Shown here: in pieces, positions 1 through 5,997 of the stretch
Position numbering within the stretch: the first letter of the stretch is position 1
Layout of the letters: each line of letters starts with the position of its first letter
Assembly (NCBI GenBank): GCA_021823555.1
Contig: JAKANW010000048.1
Location: forward strand, 1-11,106
Origin: Chloroflexota bacterium
GTDB lineage: Bacteria > Chloroflexota > Anaerolineae > Anaerolineales > Villigracilaceae
Reading direction: 5' to 3'
Length of the DNA stretch: 11,106 bases
Notes under the pieces: generated by a model
Databases searched by the model: none
Seen by the model: only the letters and a program-made list of their open reading frames with translations
Told to the model about the DNA's origin: nothing
Made by a program: the position numbers and the translations under genes

Positions 1-426
1 ATACACAATAATCTGCAACGGTGCTTCTGATCCAGCAGCGCCCGCGACGGACGCGCCGCCTGCAAACAAATATGGGACAGCTACAATCAGGATAGCGGCC
101 AGGACAACCATCGCCAGCGCCGCGGCAAATTGCGGACGCCGGAACTGGGACAACCAGTCCATGCGCAGGAACTGCGGCCTGCGGGCTTTTTTCTGCTCCT
201 CGGCACGCCACCTGGAGAGAACCCCTGCCTGGATCCGTTTCATCGAGGCGGCATTCGGCTGCTCCTTCGGGAAGGCGTGTTTGAGTCGCAGGATGATTTC
301 TGCCAGCGCGTGCATCTCAGGATCGGAGCCGGCCGCGGCCAAGTCATCCACTTCACCGCCCAGCGCTTGGTCGGCAAAGTGGGCCAGCCACTCGTCTCGA
401 TTCGGGGATTGATTATTTTGGGTCAT
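1..426 (-). CDS. Probable anti-sigma factor, single-pass membrane protein (partial)
   Basis: Reading the minus strand from an ATG at 426-424 gives 142 uninterrupted residues to the window edge, so the C-terminus lies outside. Residues 1-98 are hydrophilic and predicted cytoplasmic, with a basic stretch (RWRAEEQKKARRPQ) before one strong hydrophobic segment at about 100-122 (AAALAMVVLAAILIVAVPYL). The residues after it would be extracytoplasmic. No cysteine is present, so the HxxxCxxC zinc motif of ZAS-type anti-sigma factors is absent. The start lies inside the 3' end of the sigma factor gene (14-base overlap), with a weak purine-rich GGAAGAG 4 bases upstream, suggesting translational coupling. 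Function is inferred from this coupling and from the cytoplasmic-domain/one-span layout typical of anti-sigma proteins; no family was recognised from sequence. It could be another membrane protein controlled by the sigma factor. Confidence 0.6.
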   Translation of the reverse strand, partial: MTQNNQSPNRDEWLAHFADQALGGEVDDLAAAGSDPEMHALAEIILRLKHAFPKEQPNAASMKRIQAGVLSRWRAEEQKKARRPQFLRMDWLSQFRRPQFAAALAMVVLAAILIVAVPYLFAGGASVAGAAGSEAPLQIIVY

Positions 427-967
427 TGGACTCTTCCAGGTTTTTACGAAGCGCCGCCACAGCGCGGCGGAAAAGGGATTTGGCCGCTTCCAGGTTCATC
501 CCCATGAAATTGGCGATCTCTTCAAACGGCATCTCTTCGGAAAACCTCAACAGGATGATCTCGCGATACTTCTCCGGCAAAGCCAACAGAGCCTTGCGCA
601 GCGTCACGCGATCTTCCAGGGGGATCCCCTTGCCAACATCGGGCAGCGACTCCGCTTCGGCAAGGGGAGATTCTTGCGGATCTTGTTTACGATTCTTTCT
701 ACGATAATACTCAGCGACTTTGTAATTTGTTAAAGTACGCAGCCAGGTACTGAATTGCGCTTCGCCGCGAAAGGTGTTTAAGGACTTCAACACCGCGACA
801 AACACCTCCTGGGTAACATCCTCGATATCTACTTCCGGCACGACATAACGCACGCGGTTCTGCACACGCGGCAAGTAACGTTCGTAGAGCGAATTAAAAG
901 CATCCCAATCGCCTTGTTTGAAGCGTTGGATCAGATGCTCATCGCTTACGACTGACCGGGGTAACAT
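413..967 (-). CDS. RNA polymerase ECF (sigma-70 family) sigma factor
   Basis: This 184-residue protein has the two-domain layout of an extracytoplasmic-function sigma factor. Sigma region 2 spans about residues 11-92 and includes the DVTQEVFVAVL core-binding segment (50-60) and the FSTWLRTLTNYKVAEYYRR segment (72-90) that recognises the -10 element. A short acidic linker (93-118) leads to sigma region 4 at about 120-175, with LPEKYREIILLRF followed by a helix-turn-helix (FEEIANFMGMNLEAAKSLFRRA). It would direct RNA polymerase to a specific set of promoters. The next gene overlaps its stop and is probably the cognate anti-sigma factor. No Shine-Dalgarno is visible before the ATG at 967-965; the bases there read CGCCTCC, the opposite of an SD. 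A TATAGA at 983-978 ends only 10 bases before the ATG, so the mRNA may be nearly leaderless. Length and domain order are typical of the family. The regulated stress is unknown. Confidence 0.93.
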   Translation of the reverse strand: MLPRSVVSDEHLIQRFKQGDWDAFNSLYERYLPRVQNRVRYVVPEVDIEDVTQEVFVAVLKSLNTFRGEAQFSTWLRTLTNYKVAEYYRRKNRKQDPQESPLAEAESLPDVGKGIPLEDRVTLRKALLALPEKYREIILLRFSEEMPFEEIANFMGMNLEAAKSLFRRAVAALRKNLEESNDPK

Positions 968-977
968 GGAGGCGTTT

Positions 978-983
978 TCTATA
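978..983 (-). promoter_or_regulatory. Candidate -10 element for the sigma factor operon
   Basis: On the minus strand TATAGA (983 to 978) lies 10 bases before the sigma factor ATG. No convincing -35 is visible at the usual distance. If used, transcription would begin about 2-4 bases before the ATG, which fits the missing Shine-Dalgarno. ECF operons are often autoregulated from non-sigma70 promoters, so this remains tentative. Confidence 0.3.
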
Positions 984-1012
984 CAATTAGTCGTTGGTGG
1001 GATTAAAAACGG

Positions 1013-1050
1013 GTTGCAGGAGTTGGCATACCTGCAACGAGCGTGCCAAC
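1013..1050. promoter_or_regulatory. Two interleaved inverted repeats (possible operator)
   Basis: Dyad 1 pairs GTTGCAGG (1013-1020) with CCTGCAAC (1031-1038). Dyad 2 pairs GTTGGCA (1022-1028) with TGCCAAC (1044-1050). All arms are perfect. The order is A-B-A'-B', and the two centres (1025.5 and 1036) are 10.5 bases apart, one turn of B-DNA. The block sits between the divergent sigma factor and MinD/ParA genes, upstream of both predicted promoters. It could bind two dimers of one regulator on the same DNA face. If transcribed, it could fold as an H-type pseudoknot, but the predicted transcription starts lie outside it. Confidence 0.5.
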
Positions 1051-1109
1051 TATATCATAAAAATTCTGCAATCCACCGGCACGAATCCGAATTAATAAGC
1101 GACTGCAAT

Positions 1110-1139
1110 TTGACGCCCCACATGATACAGCCTTATAAT
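1110..1139 (+). promoter_or_regulatory. Sigma70-type promoter of the MinD/ParA gene
   Basis: TTGACG (1110-1115) and a perfect TATAAT (1134-1139) are separated by 18 bases. Transcription would start near 1146, giving a leader of about 27 bases that contains the Shine-Dalgarno GGAGAG (1162-1167) ahead of the ATG at 1173. Confidence 0.72.
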
Positions 1140-1172
1140 AACCGCCTCACTAACTAGGATTGGAGAGCCTGT

Positions 1173-1928
1173 ATGCCTAAAATCATTTCCATTCATTCCT
1201 TCCGCGGCGGCACCGGAAAATCCAACACATCAGCCAACCTAGCGGCGCTTTTGGCCGCGGAGGGGATGCGCGTCGGCGTGGTGGATACGGATATTTCATC
1301 CCCGGGGATTCACGTCCTGTTCAACTTCGACGAAGCGGAGATGGTGCACTCGCTCAACGACTACCTGTGGGGAAAATGCGCCATCAAAGATACCGCCCAC
1401 GATGTCACCGGGCACCTCGGCGCAACCGTCAAGGGCCAGATCTTCCTCATCCCATCCAGCATCAAAGCTGGAGAGATCGCCCGCATCCTGCGCGAAGGCT
1501 ACGACGTGGGCCTGCTCAACGACGGCTTCCAAAGCCTGGTCAAGGAAATGAACCTGGATTTCCTAATCATCGACACGCACCCCGGCCTGAACGAAGAGAC
1601 CCTGCTCTCCCTCGCCATTTCCGACGCGCTCATCATCATCATGCGCCCCGACCAGCAAGACTACCAGGGCACCGCTGTCACCGTGGACGTGGCCCGCAAG
1701 CTGAACGTTCCCAACATGATGCTGATCGTCAACAAGATCCCCTCGGCCTGGGACTTCGACGACGTACGCACCCGCGTGGAAAACAATTATGAAGCCCGGG
1801 TGGGTGCGGTACTTCCCCATTCCGACGAAATGATGATGCTGGCCTCCTCCGGCATTTTCACCCTCAAATATCCCGACCATCCCATCACCAAATCGCTCAA
1901 GGCAGTTACAGCCGAGCTCATGAAATAA
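1173..1928 (+). CDS. MinD/ParA family P-loop ATPase
   Basis: The 251-residue protein is a SIMIBI-class ATPase. The deviant Walker A loop is FRGGTGKSN at residues 10-18, VVDTDISSPG (36-45) is the switch I/A' region, LIIDTHPG (131-138) is the Walker B/switch II region, and VNKIP (186-190) is the base-contacting strand. In most MinD/ParA proteins the loop begins with a signature lysine that reaches across the dimer; here that position (11) is arginine, while the catalytic P-loop Lys16 is present. These ATPases dimerise on ATP and position or partition cargo such as chromosomes, division sites or organelles. There is no ParB or MinC/E neighbour, and the C-terminus shows no clear amphipathic membrane-targeting helix, so the cargo is unknown. 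The start is set by GGAG (1162-1165) 7 bases upstream and by a strong promoter. The gene is monocistronic, closed by the terminator at 1934-1961. Confidence 0.9.
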   Translation: MPKIISIHSFRGGTGKSNTSANLAALLAAEGMRVGVVDTDISSPGIHVLFNFDEAEMVHSLNDYLWGKCAIKDTAHDVTGHLGATVKGQIFLIPSSIKAGEIARILREGYDVGLLNDGFQSLVKEMNLDFLIIDTHPGLNEETLLSLAISDALIIIMRPDQQDYQGTAVTVDVARKLNVPNMMLIVNKIPSAWDFDDVRTRVENNYEARVGAVLPHSDEMMMLASSGIFTLKYPDHPITKSLKAVTAELMK

Positions 1929-1933
1929 AGCGC

Positions 1934-1961
1934 AAAACCCCGTTCACGCGAACGGGGTTTT
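1934..1961 (+). terminator. Rho-independent terminator of the MinD/ParA gene
   Basis: Perfect 12-bp stem: AAAACCCCGTTC (1934-1945), loop ACGC, GAACGGGGTTTT (1950-1961), followed by T-rich sequence. It starts 5 bases after the stop codon. Because the stem begins with AAAA it could also work on the minus strand, but no gene arrives from that side. Confidence 0.92.
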
Positions 1962-1987
1962 GATTTAATTTTTCGTTGGGCTATAAT
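1960..1987 (+). promoter_or_regulatory. Promoter of ligA, apparently leaderless
   Basis: TTGATT (1960-1965) and a perfect TATAAT (1982-1987) are 16 bases apart. The expected start site is at about 1994, which is the A of the ligA ATG. The -35 shares bases with the 3' tail of the preceding terminator. No Shine-Dalgarno precedes the ATG, in agreement with a leaderless message. Confidence 0.62.
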
Positions 1988-1993
1988 CAATTC

Positions 1994-3886
1994 ATGGACA
2001 CCCAATCTCGTTACGAACAGCTCAAGCAGGAAGTCAGCTTCCATATTTACCGATACCACGTACTCGACGCACCGGTCATCAGCGACGCGGAATACGACAA
2101 ACTGTACAACGAACTCAAGCGCATCGAAGCGGACCATCCAGACTGGATCACGCCCGACTCGCCAACCCAACGGGCCGGAGCCGGTCCCGCCGACCGCTTC
2201 GAGAAGGTGCGTCACCCCGCCCCGATTTTGAGTCTTGCCAACGCCTTCGGCGCAGACGACGCCCGGGCCTGGTTCGAACGCGTCCGCAAGTTGGACGACC
2301 GCGTGGAGCGCACCAAATTCGTGGTCGAGCCAAAGATCGACGGGCTGTCGGTTGTCCTGCACTACCGCGGCGGAGTCTTCGTCCAAGGCGCCACGCGCGG
2401 CGACGGCGAAGTGGGCGAGGACATCACATCGAACCTGCGGACGGTGAAAGCGATCCCGCTGAAAATTCCAGTGCGTCAGGAATCTGCTCAAGTCCCAAAA
2501 CTGCTCGTTGTGCGCGGCGAAGCGTTCATCCCCATCAAAGAATTTGAGAAATTAAATAAGAAACTCGAAGAAGCGGGCGAGAAGACTTATCTCAACCCGC
2601 GCAACACCGCCGCGGGATCGTTGCGCCAGCTCGATCCGAAACTGACCGCTTCGCGTCCGATCACACTGCTGGTCTACCAGATCGTCTACTCCGAAGGCGG
2701 AGAAGTTCCAAACTCGCAATGGGAACTTCTGCAATATCTAAAATCCCTCGGTTTTCCGGTCACGGACGTGGCACGCCGCTTCGATGACATCGACTCGGCC
2801 ATCGCCTTCACCGAGACCTGGGACAAAAAACGCGACGAATTGTCCTACGAGGCCGACGGCATGGTCATCAAGATCGATGATCTGACGCTCGCCTCCGAGT
2901 TGGGCTTCGTGGGCAAAGACCCACGCGGCGCCATCGCCTTCAAATTCCCGGCGCGTGAAGTGACCACCAGCCTGCTCGGCATTGACGTGGAGGTGGGGCG
3001 CACGGGCGTGCTCACGCCCAAAGCCGTGCTGGAGGCGGTGGAGATCAACGGCGTGATTGTCAAAAACGCCACCCTGCATAACTTCGACTTCATCGCCGAA
3101 AAAGACATTCGCGTCGGCGACCGCGTGTTGGTCAAACGCGCCGGGGAGGTAATTCCTTACGTCATCGGCCCGGTGGTGGATGCGCGCACCGGCAAGGAGA
3201 AAAGATTCAAGCCGCCCACAGTCTGTCCCGCCTGCGGCCAGCCCGTGGAACATTTCGAGGGCGAAGTGGCATGGTACTGCGTCAACGCGGCTTGCCCGGC
3301 GCAGCTCGTCCGTAACGTGGAGCATTTCGTCTCCCGCGGCGCGATGGACATCGTGGGACTGGGCATCAAGATCGTCGAGCAATTGATCACGGCCGGGTTG
3401 GTCAAGGATGTGGCCGACCTGTTCACGTTGAAAAAAGAACAACTGCTGGAGTTGGAAGGCTTTGCTGATAAAAAGGCGGAGAACCTGCTCGGGTCGTTGG
3501 AGCAGGCCAAAGGTCGAGGCTTGAACCGTTTGATCACCGCGCTGGGAATCCACGGCGTGGGCGAGGTCATGGCCAATGACTTGTCGCGCGCCTATCCAAA
3601 TCTCGACGCGCTCGCCAGCGCCTCCGCTGAGGACCTGCAACAGATCGAGGGCGTCGGTCCGAACATCGCCGCGTCCATCGTGGATTGGTTCGGGCGCGAG
3701 GCCAACCAGAAGGTGCTGAAAAAGTTGAAAGCCGCGGGCGTGTGGCCGCGAGGTGAGGAAAGAGGAAAGAAGAAAGAAGGCGCGTTCAACGGATTGACCT
3801 TTGTGGTCACCGGCACGCTGCCCACCTGGTCGCGCGACGAAGCGAAGGAGTTCATTGAAGCCAACGGCGGCAAGGTCACAGATTAG
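1994..3886 (+). CDS. ligA: NAD+-dependent DNA ligase, BRCT domain cut by an in-frame TAG
   Basis: LigA seals nicks in duplex DNA with NAD+ during replication and repair. From the ATG at 1994 the reading frame gives 630 residues to a TAG at 3884-3886. The N-terminal Ia domain (KLYNELKRIEADHPDW) and adenylation domain contain the nucleophile Lys114 in EPKIDG. An OB-fold and a four-cysteine zinc finger follow (Cys411, 414, 429, 434), then the helix-hairpin-helix region (about 440-580, with GLGIKIVEQL, LEGF and IEGVGPNIA). After a lysine-rich linker (RGEERGKKKEG), the BRCT domain begins at about 592 (FNGLTFVVTGTL) and stops after GGKVTD. The missing part continues in frame to 4009, giving 671 residues in total, the usual LigA length. 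The catalytic core is complete and BRCT is not strictly required for ligation in known LigAs, so the short protein may work. A further ATG at 1976 is upstream of the -10 element and was not used. The TAG could be a real nonsense mutation, a read-through signal or a sequence error. Confidence 0.93.
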   Translation: MDTQSRYEQLKQEVSFHIYRYHVLDAPVISDAEYDKLYNELKRIEADHPDWITPDSPTQRAGAGPADRFEKVRHPAPILSLANAFGADDARAWFERVRKLDDRVERTKFVVEPKIDGLSVVLHYRGGVFVQGATRGDGEVGEDITSNLRTVKAIPLKIPVRQESAQVPKLLVVRGEAFIPIKEFEKLNKKLEEAGEKTYLNPRNTAAGSLRQLDPKLTASRPITLLVYQIVYSEGGEVPNSQWELLQYLKSLGFPVTDVARRFDDIDSAIAFTETWDKKRDELSYEADGMVIKIDDLTLASELGFVGKDPRGAIAFKFPAREVTTSLLGIDVEVGRTGVLTPKAVLEAVEINGVIVKNATLHNFDFIAEKDIRVGDRVLVKRAGEVIPYVIGPVVDARTGKEKRFKPPTVCPACGQPVEHFEGEVAWYCVNAACPAQLVRNVEHFVSRGAMDIVGLGIKIVEQLITAGLVKDVADLFTLKKEQLLELEGFADKKAENLLGSLEQAKGRGLNRLITALGIHGVGEVMANDLSRAYPNLDALASASAEDLQQIEGVGPNIAASIVDWFGREANQKVLKKLKAAGVWPRGEERGKKKEGAFNGLTFVVTGTLPTWSRDEAKEFIEANGGKVTD

Positions 3887-4428
<542 letters not shown>

Positions 4429-4446
4429 CGCGGGGATTTCATCCCA

Positions 4447-5508
4447 TTATCCACGCCGAAAAAAGTCCCGCACAACGCTGGCTTGGTAATCCATGTCTTC
4501 CATGTTGAAGCGTTGATCCAATATCAGGGTGAGAATCCGGTTCGACATGGCAACGGTTTGGGGAATGGTGTTGATTCGTGGGTCGCTGCGAATGTCCCAA
4601 TGCACAGGAGGGTATACACTTTGTTCCCGCAAGTGATTTAACAGCGCGTCCCGTTGGCCGTTCTTGACATAAATTGGGAAACCCAAGGGCGGGCCATGCG
4701 GTGATACCTCTGGAAAGATAATTTCAATTTCGGAGATGCCCGTCAGGTGGTCACGCAGGCGGCGGTGATTGGCCTTGCGCGTCGACTCGATGGCGGCCCA
4801 GTCCAGACGTTCCGCCGCGTTCCGCTCGTCTGGATCGCCCAGCACGGTCAGGTCTTCATAATACAGGCGTTCTGATTCATCGAAAAGCGGATTCAATTTA
4901 TCGAACTCGTCCGCATCCTCGGCAAGCAGGCGGGCAAAGGTTTGCCGAAACTGGCGCATCACCGGCAGGCGATGGTTGGGCAGGCCGACGAACTTTTCCA
5001 GATTGCGAGATAGATCGCGGTCGCTGTAAAAAAATGAGCCGTCAAAAGGAACAATCTTGCGCAGGCTATTGAAGCGGATATTCGCCGTCGAAGCCCGGTT
5101 GAAACCTCCCTGCGCGTCGTCTTCGATGAGCAATCTCCCGCGGGCCTTGAGCTGATCAAAAACCGTTTGTTCTTCCTCGCTAAAACCATAGCCAAAATAA
5201 TTGATTGTGTAAAGCGCCTCGAACCCCGGCGCTTTTTTCAGCAGGTCGTCCAAATCAATTCGAAAATCATCCCGGATGGCGTAGAACGTGTACGCGATTC
5301 CGTAGCGGTCGAAGGCATCGGCAATGGTTGGACACATATAGGAAGGGACGAGAATCTCGCGCACCGACTGGGAAATCAGGTAGTCGCAGATCAGGCGCAG
5401 TGCGGCTTCCCCGCCATTGAGGTAAGTCATCCCATCCACCGGGATTTGCACCGTCTCGGTCTGATAGCGCGGGTCAACCCAAAATTCACCGCCAACAAAG
5501 AAGGGCAT
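4447..5508 (-). CDS. PLP-dependent enzyme of the DegT/DnrJ/EryC1-like aminotransferase group
   Basis: The 353-residue protein has the fold-type I PLP layout. NGGEAALRLICDYL (31-44) corresponds to the phosphate-binding loop and helix, and EILVPSYMCPTIADAF (51-66) matches the DegT 'PxYxCxxxxxA' segment. LIEDDAQGGF (127-136) supplies Asp131 for the pyridine nitrogen. The segment FNSLRKIVPFDGSFF (146-160) carries the probable Schiff-base Lys151 in the S(L/F)RKxxPxxDG form seen in divergent DegT-like proteins linked to surface polysaccharides. The likely role is transamination of a nucleotide-sugar or similar small molecule, but no sugar gene lies nearby and the reaction is unassigned. The start at 5508 begins a continuous family-like N-terminus; the SD is poor. 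A MITE-like element lies only 33 bases upstream and may separate the gene from its original promoter. The gene is convergent with the nitroreductase gene, with an 18-base gap. Confidence 0.78.
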   Translation of the reverse strand: MPFFVGGEFWVDPRYQTETVQIPVDGMTYLNGGEAALRLICDYLISQSVREILVPSYMCPTIADAFDRYGIAYTFYAIRDDFRIDLDDLLKKAPGFEALYTINYFGYGFSEEEQTVFDQLKARGRLLIEDDAQGGFNRASTANIRFNSLRKIVPFDGSFFYSDRDLSRNLEKFVGLPNHRLPVMRQFRQTFARLLAEDADEFDKLNPLFDESERLYYEDLTVLGDPDERNAAERLDWAAIESTRKANHRRLRDHLTGISEIEIIFPEVSPHGPPLGFPIYVKNGQRDALLNHLREQSVYPPVHWDIRSDPRINTIPQTVAMSNRILTLILDQRFNMEDMDYQASVVRDFFRRG

Positions 5509-5541
5509 ACGTTTTCATCCAGGAACTTTCAAGTTAAGAAA

Positions 5542-5664
5542 CTGATGTTACGCACTTTTGCTCAAAAGCTCGTATTTTCCCTCACCCTAACCCTCTCCCG
5601 AAGGGAGAAGGGACTCTCTTCCCCTTTCGGGGAAAGGGCTGGGGATGAGGGTGCGCAACATCAG
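5542..5664. mobile_element. 123-bp MITE-like element with 8-bp target duplication
   Basis: The ends are 14-bp inverted repeats, CTGATGTTACGCAC (5542-5555) and GTGCGCAACATCAG (5651-5664), with one mismatch. Immediately outside both ends is the identical 8-mer TTAAGAAA (5534-5541 and 5665-5672), a textbook target-site duplication. The interior codes for nothing. It folds on paper as a three-way junction: an outer stem from CCCTCA (5579-5584) to TGAGGG (5646-5651), continued by CCCT/AGGG, then two hairpins, TCTCCC-GAA-GGGAGA (5594-5608) and TTCCCC-TTTC-GGGGAA (5619-5634). This is the layout of a non-autonomous element mobilised in trans. The mobilising transposase family is not assigned. Intact ends and duplication suggest a fairly recent insertion. 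Confidence 0.82.
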
Positions 5665-5774
5665 TTAAGAAAGTGTAAGACACACGGCCTGACCTTTGGC
5701 ATCGGGCAATGATACCCCTGATTGCATTTGAAAGGATGGGCAATGGCACAGAGCAATCGCATTTGGAATTCTTA

Positions 5775-5853
5775 TCCGCGAATTTACGCCAATCTTTGCC
5801 AGTCTCTGCAAATATTGCAGATGGATTAGCGAAAATTCGCGTGGATTAGCGGA
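5775..5853. repeat. 79-bp imperfect palindrome of TTCGCG/TTAGCG-type units
   Basis: The arms 5775-5811 and 5815-5853 are imperfect inverted copies, roughly TCCGCxAATxxACGCxAATxTTxGC. They close on a perfect 7-bp stem, TCTGCAA-ATA-TTGCAGA (5805-5821). Within the right arm GGATTAGCG occurs twice around AAAATTCGCG, so the block also reads as short tandem units. There is no T-run or coding frame. It resembles a dispersed intergenic palindromic repeat rather than a terminator. Confidence 0.6.
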
Positions 5854-5881
5854 CGAAGCGCCGGGCTCTTTTTCTAAGACA

Positions 5882-5921
5882 ATTGCTAGGCAATCAGCGT
5901 GCACCCTCCTTGTGATAAAAT
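5882..5921 (+). promoter_or_regulatory. Candidate promoter region of the SulP gene
   Basis: TGTGATAAAAT (5911-5921) offers a -10-like TAAAAT at 5916-5921. No good -35 lies at the right distance. A short perfect dyad, ATTGC-TAG-GCAAT (5882-5894), is just upstream and could be an operator. The rest of 5673-5997 shows no gene; the Shine-Dalgarno of the SulP gene is GGAG at 5986-5989. Confidence 0.35.
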
Positions 5922-5997
5922 ACCGCCCGTTAACCAAAGGCCGCTCGGGGGAGCATGGAGCCGTTGGCAAATCATCTTTTTTTTCGGAGCACAACCT

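Noticed and set aside
918..1157. 79-codon plus-strand frame between the sigma factor and MinD/ParA genes
   Set aside because: It starts inside the sigma gene antisense, spans the dyads and the MinD/ParA promoter, and lacks any RBS.
2738..3640. 300-codon open frame on the minus strand inside ligA
   Set aside because: It is antisense to the conserved adenylation, zinc-finger and HhH coding sequence, has a composition typical of a GC-rich shadow frame, and shows no RBS or family motifs.
3884..3886. TAG reassigned to an amino acid throughout the genome
   Set aside because: The SulP and subunit II genes in this window both end normally with TAG, followed by appropriate intergenic or SD sequence.
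5704..5769. Two loosely similar segments, each opening with GGGCAATG and later containing GCATTTG
   Set aside because: The similarity is confined to two short blocks and is out of register by one base between them; too weak to call a repeat.
5899..5997. 33-codon N-terminal extension of the SulP protein
   Set aside because: The extension is unlike SulP N-termini and starts near the candidate -10; the ATG at 5998 has a well-spaced GGAG.
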